The notes below the pieces were generated by a model that was given only the letters and a program-made list of their open reading frames with translations, was not told where the DNA came from and did not search any database. This document shows positions 38,854-46,679 of a stretch of 64,000 bases of DNA, piece by piece. The stretch is from Acinetobacter colistiniresistens (GTDB lineage Bacteria; Pseudomonadota; Gammaproteobacteria; Pseudomonadales; Moraxellaceae): positions 37,527 through 101,526 of the forward strand of contig NZ_KE340377.1 in the NCBI RefSeq assembly GCF_000413935.1, read 5' to 3'. The position numbers and the translations under genes are program-made. How positions within the stretch are numbered: the stretch's first letter is position 1; every line of letters starts with the position of its first letter.

Positions 38854-39234
38854 ATGAAAATGAATATAAGATCTTATCCCATATTAATAATTTCAGTATT
38901 TTTTACATCCTCTGTTTTTGCTGCAATTCCAGATTGTGGCAAGCTACCAGACTACGTTAGAGAGTTTGATCGTAGTATGAGAGTCTGTGTCAAAAATGCA
39001 AATATGTGTGGTACAGGTAAGGACAAAATCGTAACACAGGTATTCTCAAATAATGAAGGTAAACTTCCAAAATTAAAAAGTCCTTTTAGTTACGTAGAAG
39101 GAAAATATTTTGAACAAGGTCAATTTGATAAATATAATAAATTTAGGCTCGTTGTGAAGGTAGACGGGGGAAATAATTTTTCAGAAAGATACTATACATC
39201 TGATCATTATATAACTTTCTGTAAGTTGCCATAA
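38854..39234 (+). CDS. Secreted guanyl-specific ribonuclease, barnase/RNase N1-T1 type
   Basis: The 126-residue protein has a Sec signal peptide (about residues 1-24, ending VFA). The mature part ends in a microbial ribonuclease pattern: VFSNNEGKLPKLKSPFSYVE, FRLVVKVDG and ERYYTSDHYITF. By analogy with barnase/RNase T1, Glu82, Arg98 and His118 would be the general base, phosphate ligand and general acid. Cys28, 45, 52 and 123 could form disulfides. Such enzymes cut RNA after G and are toxic inside cells. No barstar-like inhibitor gene lies next to it. The family call is from motif memory. Confidence 0.7.
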   Translation: MKMNIRSYPILIISVFFTSSVFAAIPDCGKLPDYVREFDRSMRVCVKNANMCGTGKDKIVTQVFSNNEGKLPKLKSPFSYVEGKYFEQGQFDKYNKFRLVVKVDGGNNFSERYYTSDHYITFCKLP

Positions 39235-39625
39235 AAAGCTTATATCAATAGGCTCATGCGAATCTTAATTTTTTAAGCTATTGAAAAAAAAGGACATAAC
39301 CCAATTTGATTTTCGGTCAAGAAAAGAAAAGTAAGTTATGTCCCTCTTTAAATTTAGGCTCTGTCCTATTAACGGTTTAAAGATAACAAGCGTGCGGGAT
39401 GGCGCATAAAACGTCTAAGTCTTCATTCATTTTACAATCTAAAAAATCTCTTATCCGGAATACAAGAAAATAAGGATTTTCCATTCAACAACTTTCGACT
39501 TAACATAATAAATTTTTTTAATTTATTTCTTAAATAATCTTCATATTGGTCAAAAAGGTCGATTTGAAATAAATCATATTTTGTATAAGTTATTTGGGCA
39601 TGTTTTGCGCAACATTATCCAAACC
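39235..39625. other. Intergenic region with an inverted repeat, no gene
   Basis: AT-rich and without a credible frame. GGACATAAC (39292-39300) pairs with GTTATGTCC (39335-39343), enclosing 34 bases, and could be the 3' structure of the ribonuclease gene or the edge of an old insertion. Confidence 0.4.
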
Positions 39626-39828
39626 ATGTACGTTTTTGCTTACAGCAATTCAGGGCAATGTCCCATTTTCAACCTAAGCTGAATTGCCTAAGATCAACTC
39701 ATCAGGAACAGGAAGTTCCAAAACATAAAACAAGAATGATAAGTTTGCGCATCAGGATGTGAGATATGACAGGAGTTGTATCTAGTGAAAGGAATACGAA
39801 AAAGCCCGACAGGATGTCGGGCTTTTTT
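39626..39828 (+). ncRNA. Putative multicopy small RNA, copy 1
   Basis: A ~203-base element closely matched by 41047-41250. The 3' ~130 bases differ by only two substitutions plus the terminator loop. It contains a small hairpin GGAAC-AGGAA-GTTCC, a 5' pair GGCAAT/ATTGCC, and a terminal hairpin AAAAAGCCCGAC/GTCGGGCTTTTT (39799-39827) with a T run. The only frame through it is not preserved between copies because the terminator loop changes length, so it is probably non-coding. I saw no convincing promoter. Orientation is inferred from the terminator lying at the conserved end. Confidence 0.6.
39799..39828. terminator. Terminator of sRNA-like copy 1 (may also end the LysR gene)
   Basis: AAAAAGCCCGAC (39799-39810), loop AGGAT, GTCGGGCTTTTTT (39816-39828). 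The leftward LysR gene stops at 39856, so the hairpin can terminate both strands. Confidence 0.85.
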
Positions 39829-39855
39829 CATTTGAGCTGAAATCAAGATCGTTGT

Positions 39856-40761
39856 TTAGTTCATTTGCTTGGAACTGTAATAGGCATGAATCGCGTCTGC
39901 ACAGCTATTAATGATCGGGTCTTCATCTTTTTTCCAGATGAGTTTTACTTCGCTAAGTGTGTTTTTATCTTGAAGGGGAATCAGTCTGACATCGCTCGGC
40001 AAAATTACTTTAAATTCTTCAGGCACAATACACACGCCAAAACCATTGGCGACCAGTTCCAGTTGGGACCTTTTTCTTGAATAAATTCGGGTTCTTTTCG
40101 GACTAAAACCGTTAACTAAACATAAATTGGCGGCCAAATAACTTAAACCACCTCGGGCTTTATGTGGGACAGAGACAAAATTTAAGGACGCCAACTCACG
40201 GATCGATATACTTTCTTTTTCACTTAAAAATGGGTCTGAAATATGGGCGGCGACATATAAAGGTGCGGTATATAAACTGATGGTATTTACATCATTTAAA
40301 TTGTGATAAATCGGTGGTCGAATAAAGCCCAGATCAATACTGCCATTCAATAAATATTCGAGCTGTAATTCAGAGGATAGGGTATTCATTTCGATATCAA
40401 TGTTATGGCAATCACAAAGCTGCTCAAAGATTTCCAGCTTGCTTTGATCCAAGACAATACTGCTGGAATGGGCAATTTTAATGATTCGACCTTCACCCCG
40501 ACTGATACTTTGGGCGCTGACAATGGAACTTTTTAAATGATCAATATTGCTTTTTAAACTTTTATACAGTGCTTCACCTGCAGGTGTGAGTCTAATTTTC
40601 TTTTCAGATCGATCAAAAATTTCAAAACCGATTTCTTCTTCTAAATTTTTAATTTGTCTGCTCAGGGCAGATTGAGCAATAAACAACTTCTCCGAGGCAG
40701 CAATAAAGCCCCCAGTTTCTACAATCGTGATTAGATAATTAAATTGTTTGAAGGTCCACAT
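39856..40761 (-). CDS. LysR family transcriptional regulator
   Basis: The 301-residue protein starts with a LysR helix-turn-helix (FKQFNYLITIVETGGFIAAS, LFIAQSALSRQIKNLEEEIG, RLTPAGEAL), followed by the two-lobed effector domain (~90-295). LysR regulators usually act on divergent genes. The divergent side here offers only a 41-residue frame at 40858, so the target may be lost or elsewhere. It lies between the two copies of the sRNA-like element. Confidence 0.92.
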   Translation of the reverse strand: MWTFKQFNYLITIVETGGFIAASEKLFIAQSALSRQIKNLEEEIGFEIFDRSEKKIRLTPAGEALYKSLKSNIDHLKSSIVSAQSISRGEGRIIKIAHSSSIVLDQSKLEIFEQLCDCHNIDIEMNTLSSELQLEYLLNGSIDLGFIRPPIYHNLNDVNTISLYTAPLYVAAHISDPFLSEKESISIRELASLNFVSVPHKARGGLSYLAANLCLVNGFSPKRTRIYSRKRSQLELVANGFGVCIVPEEFKVILPSDVRLIPLQDKNTLSEVKLIWKKDEDPIINSCADAIHAYYSSKQMN

Positions 40762-40857
40762 ATCTCAAAATTAGATCAGTGCTTGTTTTTTCTATATTAG
40801 ATTAGATGAGAGAAATCTTATACCTTTTTTATAGATCCTTGATTCAGGTCGCTGACG

Positions 40858-40983
40858 ATGACAATGAGAAATAAGATTTTGACCTTGATTGCTGCTGTAG
40901 TGATTTGTCTACTGGCACAAAGCTATGATCACTATATGGGCGTAATGAAGACAGAACAGACTATTGATTTATGGGGAGATTAG
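40858..40983 (+). CDS. Possible 41-residue membrane peptide or gene remnant
   Basis: A short frame starting MTMRNKILTLIAAVVICLLA, then QSYDHYMGVMKTEQTIDLWG and one last residue. It has one hydrophobic N-terminal segment that could be a signal anchor. It is divergent from the LysR gene by 96 bases, the usual place for a LysR target. There is no clear ribosome site (CAGGTCGCTGACG precedes the ATG). It may be the N-terminus of a lost LysR-regulated exported protein. Confidence 0.35.
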   Translation: MTMRNKILTLIAAVVICLLAQSYDHYMGVMKTEQTIDLWGD

Positions 40984-41046
40984 TAGAGGTTTCTATATTT
41001 AATCCGATGGGATCACTTGCTTTCAACATGAGCGTAAAGTGAGGCA

Positions 41047-41250
41047 ATGTACGCTTTTTCTTACAGTGATTAGGGGCAATGTCCCATTTTCAGCCTCAGT
41101 TGAATTGCCTAATATGAACTCATCAGGAACAGGAAGTTCCAAAACATAAAACAAGAATGATAAGTTTGTGCATCAGGACGTGAGATATGACAGGAGTTGT
41201 ATCTAGTGAAAGGAATACGAAAAAGCCCGACTTGGATGTCGGGCTTTTTT
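41047..41250 (+). ncRNA. Putative multicopy small RNA, copy 2
   Basis: The second copy of the element at 39626-39828, in the same orientation and about 1.4 kb away. The block from AACTCATCAGGAACAGG to the terminator is almost identical. The 5' part is more diverged but keeps ATTAGG/CCTAAT and CAAT/ATTG pairing, arguing for selection on structure. Its terminator (41220-41250) has a loop one base longer than in copy 1. Its T run overlaps the stop codon of the leftward LysR gene at 41250. Confidence 0.6.
41220..41250. terminator. Terminator of sRNA-like copy 2
   Basis: AAAAAGCCCGAC (41220-41231), loop TTGGAT, GTCGGGCTTTTTT (41238-41250). The convergent LysR gene ends inside its T run, so leftward transcripts can also stop here. 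Confidence 0.85.
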
Positions 41251-42143
41251 TATGCAAGATTGATTTGTTTTTCCCACAGTTCAATCAAGCATTGCATGGA
41301 TTTGCTCAAAGGTTTATATGCTGGCCAAATCGCATGAATCGGCATACCCAGTCCATTGGTGGTATCGAGAAAGGCCAAGCGTACCAGACTCTGTTTGGCA
41401 AAATGTGCTTGTACTACGGATAGGGGGAAATTGCCCCAACCGAGACCTTGTTCCACCATATCAATGGCCATGGATAAATTATCGCTGTACCAATAAGAAT
41501 CGGAGACCAAAACCCGACTATCAGGTAATGGATAATGCTTACTGTCTACAATAATCTGTCTGAGTTCAGACAGCATGGTGAGCTCATTTTTATTCTGCGC
41601 TTTGAGTTGTTGTGCATCTTTAGGTGAAACCGCTGCGACGAATTGTTCCATCCCCAATAAACGAAAGCGTTCATTATTATCGAGTTGCGATGAACTATAG
41701 GCAATATACAGATCAATCTCGTTATTGTGCAGTCGTGTCTTGAGCTCCTGTTGCGGGGCACTGACCATTTCAATATTGAGTAAGGGATAGCGTTGAATTA
41801 ACGGTTCAATCCCTGCCAATAGAAACTTTTGATTGACATCCGCGGCAATCCCAATGCAGAGGTTGGTTTCCAGACCCGTTGAAAGCTCGGTCAGATGCAG
41901 GTCAAGTTGACGCAACTTGGTCAGAATTAACTGGGCATGCGGTTCGATCGAGAGTGCAACTTCGGTGGGGGCAAGATGATTTTTACTGCGTTCAAATAAT
42001 TTTAAATTCAACTCTGCTTCGAGATTGGCAATCGACATACTGACGGCTGAAGGCACACGATTCAAGGCACGTGCCGCTGCGGAAAAATTACCTCGGTCAA
42101 TAATCTCAAGAATCAGTTCGAGTTGTTCACGACTGAGCTTCAT
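41250..42143 (-). CDS. LysR family regulator, possibly AceR-like
   Basis: The 297-residue protein has an N-terminal LysR helix-turn-helix (LELILEIIDRGNFSAAARAL, PSAVSMSIANLEAEL) and an effector-binding domain. It is divergent from the PACE pump gene at 42238 with under 100 bases between. In A. baumannii the LysR protein AceR activates the PACE pump gene aceI in response to chlorhexidine, so this is a likely counterpart by position, not by detailed comparison. Confidence 0.88.
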   Translation of the reverse strand: MKLSREQLELILEIIDRGNFSAAARALNRVPSAVSMSIANLEAELNLKLFERSKNHLAPTEVALSIEPHAQLILTKLRQLDLHLTELSTGLETNLCIGIAADVNQKFLLAGIEPLIQRYPLLNIEMVSAPQQELKTRLHNNEIDLYIAYSSSQLDNNERFRLLGMEQFVAAVSPKDAQQLKAQNKNELTMLSELRQIIVDSKHYPLPDSRVLVSDSYWYSDNLSMAIDMVEQGLGWGNFPLSVVQAHFAKQSLVRLAFLDTTNGLGMPIHAIWPAYKPLSKSMQCLIELWEKQINLA

Positions 42144-42237
42144 GGTTACTTCCTTGTCAGTAGATCTGATAACGATTAACTTTTTTTATCAAATTTAAAG
42201 CGTAAAATCCACTCATTATTGATTTCAAGGTGTGGTT

Positions 42238-42690
42238 ATGCAAGGAACCAAGAGAAGAGTCACCTACGTGTTTTTCTATGAAGTGTTCAGCTTTTTTATC
42301 TGTGCGATGGTGTTAGCCGTGCTTTCAGGCACAACCATCAGCCATACAGGGCCGTTATCAATCTTGATCGCGGTGATCGCGGTGACGGTCAATTTTTTCT
42401 ATAACTATGTGTTCGAGATGTGGGAAAAAAAGCAGAGCTCCAAAAAACGCACCTTGTGGAGACGCGTGGCGCATGCGATCGGCTTTCAAATTGCTTTGGT
42501 GATGATTTTGATTCCCCTCATTGCATGGTGGATGCAGATCAGTTTAATCAAAGCCTTCTTGCTGGATTTTAGCTTGATGGTGCTAATTCCATGTTATACC
42601 TTTGTTTATAATTACTTTTTTGACCATATTTTTGGTTTGCCCAGCCATTTGCTTGAGCCGACAGCGCTGAATGCTAAAACCAGTTCTTGA
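42238..42690 (+). CDS. aceI: PACE family efflux transporter (AceI-like)
   Basis: The 150-residue inner-membrane protein has four transmembrane segments in two tandem bacterial transmembrane pair domains. PACE pumps export cationic biocides such as chlorhexidine and probably short diamines. Starting at ATG 42238 (AAGG 7 bases upstream; GTG 42232 is too close) puts the conserved membrane Glu at position 15 in RRVTYVFFYEVF, the same number as the essential Glu15 of AceI. NFFYNYVFEMWE and YTFVYNYFFDHIFG are the repeat-end motifs. Confidence 0.93.
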   Translation: MQGTKRRVTYVFFYEVFSFFICAMVLAVLSGTTISHTGPLSILIAVIAVTVNFFYNYVFEMWEKKQSSKKRTLWRRVAHAIGFQIALVMILIPLIAWWMQISLIKAFLLDFSLMVLIPCYTFVYNYFFDHIFGLPSHLLEPTALNAKTSS

Positions 42691-42715
42691 TGTGCTAGCT
42701 GATGGTTAAAATGAT

Positions 42716-42746
42716 AAAAAAGAGTAGATAAAATATACTCTTTTTT
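42716..42746. terminator. Bidirectional terminator
   Basis: AAAAAAGAGTA (42716-42726) pairs with TACTCTTTTTT (42736-42746). It lies between the convergent aceI and DUF2147 genes. Confidence 0.85.
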
Positions 42747-42786
42747 ATGTGATTTTTATCTATTTTATAGCAAGCAAGGCAGACGC

Positions 42787-43254
42787 TTATAGACGAATCC
42801 AAGTCATGTTGCGAAAGTTATTATTGCTTGGGTTTTTGGCATTGATGCTGAGCATTTTGCCGGTTTTGCTTAAACGCGCATTCAGCTGGTATTTCTGTCC
42901 GTCATAGGGGTTGAGCCAAACACCCTGTCCAAACTCTTCATTTTGATTGAGCATTTTCAAGCCGGTTAATACTTCCATCCCGATGATCTGCTGATTCTTT
43001 AACGTACCCGTACATGCGCTACATAAAGTCGGCGCAGCTTCCTTGGCAGAAGGATACATTTTGACAATCACGGCACTGTATTGTTCAGTGGCAGAATGTC
43101 TGCGAATCACGATATCAGACAGATAAGAACCAGTACGTTCGTCGACGACTTTCCACGTCCCAATCAGTGGATCTGTTGGAGCAGCATGAATCGCCAAAGG
43201 CATACCGAGCCCAAGCAAGAGGGCACAAGCACGAAGAAAAGGTGTGTTTAGCAT
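42787..43254 (-). CDS. Exported DUF2147 protein
   Basis: The protein (~155 residues) has a signal peptide ending AIHAAP. The DUF2147 domain follows (DPLIGTWKVVDERTGSYLSD, AAPTLCSACTGTLKNQQIIG, WLNPYDGQKYQLNARLSKTG). These are small periplasmic beta-barrel-like proteins of unknown function. I chose the ATG at 43252-43254 because the longer frame adds 25 hydrophobic residues before a normal signal peptide. Confidence 0.85.
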   Translation of the reverse strand: MLNTPFLRACALLLGLGMPLAIHAAPTDPLIGTWKVVDERTGSYLSDIVIRRHSATEQYSAVIVKMYPSAKEAAPTLCSACTGTLKNQQIIGMEVLTGLKMLNQNEEFGQGVWLNPYDGQKYQLNARLSKTGKMLSINAKNPSNNNFRNMTWIRL

Positions 43255-43338
43255 GAGAAATACATCGATAAAAATAGAAATGATGAAGTGAAACAACAAT
43301 TTATTATATTGTTTTAGTGGAATGATCACATCATATTT

Positions 43339-43360
43339 CAGGGAACTTGGCAGTTCCCTG
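43339..43360 (-). terminator. Hairpin after phoR
   Basis: CAGGGAAC (43339-43346) pairs with GTTCCCTG (43353-43360), loop TTGGCA, 6 bases beyond the phoR stop. There is no long T run, so it is a candidate only. Confidence 0.45.
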
Positions 43361-43366
43361 TCTGGT

Positions 43367-44725
43367 TTAAATCATGCGGTATAGACGTTCTTTCGGGAAT
43401 ACCGCAGTAAAGGTTGAACCTTCATTTTCCTTCGAGGTAATTTCCAAATGTGCGCCGTGTTGCATTAACACGTGTTTTACAATTGCCAGACCTAGGCCTG
43501 TACCACCTGTCTGACGACTACGCGCGCTATCAACACGATAGAAGCGCTCAGTTAAGCGCGGTAAATGTTTGGGATTAATTCCGATCCCATTATCCTGTAC
43601 GGTAAAGTAGGCATGGTCACCATCTTCGTGCCAGCCAATGGTAATGATCCCACCCGCAGGGGTGTATTTAATGGCATTGGTAATCAGATTACTAAAGGCA
43701 CTGGCAATTTCGATATCAGAACCAATCAGGTCACAATGGCTATCAATATCCAGATTTAAGGTATGACCATAATCGAGATTGTAGGCACGCGCATCATCAA
43801 AGATCTGGTTCATCAGATTGGCCATATCAATAATCTGATTTTTCGCGACTTTTTTATTATTTTCTAAATTGGATAGCAGCAGCAAGTCATTCACCAGAGC
43901 ATTCATACGCTTGGTTTGAGATTGCATTTGGGTAAAAGCCCGTTTCCAGCGCGGGGTAATGTCATCTTGATCAATAAAGGTTTCGATATAACCACTCAGT
44001 ACGGTCAGCGGTGTTCGTAATTCATGTGAAATATTATCGACAAAGTCTTTGCGCATTTGCTCGAGGTTATGTACCCGTGTGGTGTCATAGGCAACCAGTA
44101 GACGGCTTTCCCCGCCGAAACGGGTCAGTTTGACTTGTACATAACGCTCTTCATCCATCTGGGCTTGCAGACGAATCCCATCTGGTGACTGGTCGCTATG
44201 GTTAAAATATTCAATAAAACTCGGTTGGCGTAAAATCGACAATAAGTTGCGACCACGATCCAAAGGACTAATGCCCAAGAGTTTTTCAGCAGCAGGGTTC
44301 CACCATTCGATTTGATGTTGATCATCAATCAAGACCACCGCTTCGGCCAATGCCACCAAAGAGGATTGTGCACGGTCAATCAAGCCGACCATTTCTGCTT
44401 GAACAATACGTTCTTGACGCTGTGCGCGATAGACATTGAACAGCAATGCCCCCCAAATCCCATTCAGATTGGGTGGGACATCATAAGGACGGTTGGAAAT
44501 CCATTCATTGACCAGATAAAGCGAGCGCAGCTGTAGAAAAAAGAACAGCACGAAGGCAATAAAAACACAGCTCCAGAAGTATCCCACCCCGAATCCGACT
44601 AAGCTTGCAATCAATAAGAAAAAAAGTAACAGTCTTAAATCTTGTTTTGCAAAGGTCCATAAACTGCTGTAACGAAAACGTTGGTGTTCACGTGCCAGTT
44701 CCGGGACGGGGTAAGGCTCATACAT
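43367..44725 (-). CDS. phoR: Phosphate regulon sensor kinase PhoR
   Basis: The 452-residue histidine kinase has two adjacent transmembrane helices (~30-66), a PAS domain (~120-215; LAEAVVLIDDQHQIEWWNPAAEKLLG), the phospho-acceptor His234 in NISHELRTPLTVLSGY, and ATPase boxes (NLITNAIKYTP, VQDNGIGI, TGGTGLGLAIVKHVL). It follows phoB by 10 bases in the standard order. In characterised systems PhoR reads phosphate supply through the Pst transporter and PhoU. Confidence 0.95.
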   Translation of the reverse strand: MYEPYPVPELAREHQRFRYSSLWTFAKQDLRLLLFFLLIASLVGFGVGYFWSCVFIAFVLFFFLQLRSLYLVNEWISNRPYDVPPNLNGIWGALLFNVYRAQRQERIVQAEMVGLIDRAQSSLVALAEAVVLIDDQHQIEWWNPAAEKLLGISPLDRGRNLLSILRQPSFIEYFNHSDQSPDGIRLQAQMDEERYVQVKLTRFGGESRLLVAYDTTRVHNLEQMRKDFVDNISHELRTPLTVLSGYIETFIDQDDITPRWKRAFTQMQSQTKRMNALVNDLLLLSNLENNKKVAKNQIIDMANLMNQIFDDARAYNLDYGHTLNLDIDSHCDLIGSDIEIASAFSNLITNAIKYTPAGGIITIGWHEDGDHAYFTVQDNGIGINPKHLPRLTERFYRVDSARSRQTGGTGLGLAIVKHVLMQHGAHLEITSKENEGSTFTAVFPKERLYRMI

Positions 44726-44735
44726 AAAGGATTTT

Positions 44736-45446
44736 TTAACCTACTGCTAAATCTGCTCGTGTGGAGAAGCGGTAACCAGTGCCACGAACGGTTTGTACAA
44801 AGCGATCGACACCAAAGGGTTCTAACACTTTGCGTAAACGACGGATATGCACATCAATGGTACGGTCTTCGATATAGACATTGCCACCCCAGACCTGATC
44901 CAACAATTGAGCACGGGTATAGGCCCGCTCTGGATGAGTCATAAAGAAAGCCAATAAACGATATTCGGTTGGACCCATGTCTAAAATGCTATTGCCAAAG
45001 CTGACACGCTGGCTGACAGGATCAAGCAATAGGCCATTGGCGTCAATGACTTTTTCACCGCTCAGCGCATTGGCACGACGCAGTACCGCCTTGATACGGG
45101 ACACCAGTTCACGCGTCGAGAACGGTTTGGTCATGTAATCATCAGCACCAGCATCCAGCCCCTGAACTTTGTGGTCTTCTTCACCACGTGCAGTCAGCAT
45201 GATCACTGGAATCTCGGCCAAGTTCTCATCTCGTTTGAGGCGGCGGCATAAATCCACACCACTCACACCACCTGGTAGCATCCAATCCAGCAAAATAAGT
45301 GCAGGACGCTGATCAACGATAATTTGATGCGCTTGTTTGGCATCCTCAGCTTGTAAACATTGGAAGCCTGCCATATCCAAAGAGGTATGGATCATTTCGC
45401 GGATCGGTAGCTCATCATCGACAATTAAAATATAGTCATCTTTCAC
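44736..45446 (-). CDS. phoB: Phosphate regulon response regulator PhoB
   Basis: The 236-residue OmpR/PhoB-type regulator has a receiver domain with phospho-acceptor Asp54 in [10 protein letters not shown] and the conserved Lys in MTKPF. A winged-helix output domain follows ([40 protein letters not shown]). The start is GTG (45444-45446) with AAGGG nine bases upstream. Two PhoB-type direct repeats lie upstream (45492-45509 and 45592-45609), consistent with autoregulation. Confidence 0.96.
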   Translation of the reverse strand: MKDDYILIVDDELPIREMIHTSLDMAGFQCLQAEDAKQAHQIIVDQRPALILLDWMLPGGVSGVDLCRRLKRDENLAEIPVIMLTARGEEDHKVQGLDAGADDYMTKPFSTRELVSRIKAVLRRANALSGEKVIDANGLLLDPVSQRVSFGNSILDMGPTEYRLLAFFMTHPERAYTRAQLLDQVWGGNVYIEDRTIDVHIRRLRKVLEPFGVDRFVQTVRGTGYRFSTRADLAVG

Positions 45447-45491
45447 AGCGCAATACCCTTAAAATCTGTAACGGTGAACCGTTTTGTTGTT

Positions 45492-45509
45492 ATGACAGGC
45501 TTATTACAA
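45492..45509 (-). promoter_or_regulatory. Pho box upstream of phoB (proximal)
   Basis: Read leftward: TTGTAAT-AAGC-CTGTCAT, two 7-base PhoB half-sites with the canonical 11-base period. It ends 46 bases before the phoB start codon. Confidence 0.65.
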
Positions 45510-45591
45510 AGATTAATTATGACAATATCATTGCAAAAGAATTAATAAAGTCGAATTTAGCAATAAATTGTGACAATCATGGGGCGTAGAG

Positions 45592-45609
45592 GTGACGAAT
45601 TGATGACAA
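45592..45609 (-). promoter_or_regulatory. Second Pho box-like repeat (distal)
   Basis: Read leftward: TTGTCAT-CAAT-TCGTCAC, again 7+4+7 spacing. It lies exactly 100 bases from the proximal site; further TTGTCAC-like half-sites lie between and beyond. Confidence 0.5.
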
Positions 45610-45696
45610 TTTGCCTACCAATAAAGCAAATGAATTCATTTGCTTAACTGAACTGTTGTTTTACCGCCGTGCTTGTCACAAAACTGTAAAACGATT

Positions 45697-46374
45697 TTAA
45701 TTTTTTTGTGATGTGGTTTCGATAAATGACAAAAAGACAGCACAGCAGGCAGACAAGACATCTTGTAAAGGCTGTTCGAAGCCTTCTGAAACCCAGCGAA
45801 TAATAATATGGGTCACATAACCATTTAAGCCCGTAGCCATCAGTGAAACTTCTTCAGTACTTTGTGGTGCATTGGGCATGGTGATCATCACAAAGCCTTG
45901 AATAATGCGATCAAACTGGGTCAAGGTCTCCTGAATAGTGGCCTGATTATGCAGGTCTTGCACCAGCATGGCATCAATATAAATAATGCGTGCCATACGT
46001 GGATCATCTTTAATCGCACTCAACAAAGCCGATAAACCTGCAGTCACCATATTTTTGGGTTCAGGCGCGGCCATCAGGACAGCCTGAGTTAAACAGGTTT
46101 GCATTTTCTCAATCATTTTTAAGAACACGGTTTGAAACAGCTCTTCGCTTTTCTTAAATGATTCATAGAAGTAGCGCTCAGTCAGTTTGGCTTCATTACA
46201 AACATCTTTCACGGTTACCGAGAAAAAGCCCTGTGTACCATAGGTGGCAATACCAGCTTCAATGAGTTTTTCACGACGTGCTTCTTTACGCTCGGTTAAA
46301 GAGAGCCCCTTAAATTGTCGCTCTTTGACTGCGGTATTGTTTTTCTTGCCTGTCACTTGATCTTGAGTTGCCAT
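45697..46374 (-). CDS. TetR family transcriptional regulator
   Basis: The 225-residue protein has a long basic N-terminal arm (DQVTGKKNNTAVKERQFKGL) and a TetR helix-turn-helix (~30-78; REKLIEAGIATYGTQGFFSV, VCNEAKLTERYFYESFKKSE). A helical ligand domain follows. It is divergent from an SDR gene. A perfect 7-bp inverted repeat overlapping a strong promoter between them is the probable operator. Confidence 0.92.
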   Translation of the reverse strand: MATQDQVTGKKNNTAVKERQFKGLSLTERKEARREKLIEAGIATYGTQGFFSVTVKDVCNEAKLTERYFYESFKKSEELFQTVFLKMIEKMQTCLTQAVLMAAPEPKNMVTAGLSALLSAIKDDPRMARIIYIDAMLVQDLHNQATIQETLTQFDRIIQGFVMITMPNAPQSTEEVSLMATGLNGYVTHIIIRWVSEGFEQPLQDVLSACCAVFLSFIETTSQKN

Positions 46375-46581
46375 TGAGAAAACCGTTCCCTAAAAAATCT
46401 TTCAATCGTCTGTCTAATGTTTATTTGCATTTCAACGCTGTTGTGCCGACTTAGCATAACCAAAATTTGAAAATATGCCTTGTCTCTTTTAAACATGTTC
46501 GGTCATAAAATGTAAATAGGCCTATTATGACATGTGCAGTGTCGCTTATTGCCATTTGTCTTAAAGCTGGAGTGTACTATA

Positions 46582-46610
46582 TTGACAACACGTATTGTCA
46601 AAATTATATT
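46582..46610 (+). promoter_or_regulatory. Sigma70-type promoter with overlapping operator palindrome
   Basis: TTGACA (46582-46587), a 17-base spacer, then TATATT (46605-46610): a near-consensus promoter pointing to the SDR gene at 46680. TTGACAA-CACGTA-TTGTCAA (46582-46601) is a perfect inverted repeat covering the -35 and spacer, a natural repressor site for the divergent TetR protein. Confidence 0.75.
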
Positions 46611-46679
46611 GGTTATAGCTTAAACTGCACATGATCTAAGCGAATATGTGCATATCACTCGCAATACAAAGGATAGGCA

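Noticed and set aside
41187..41423. Rightward 78-codon frame across sRNA-like copy 2 and the LysR gene
   Set aside because: Copy 1 has a different frame after the terminator loop, and the frame runs antisense through a solid LysR gene.
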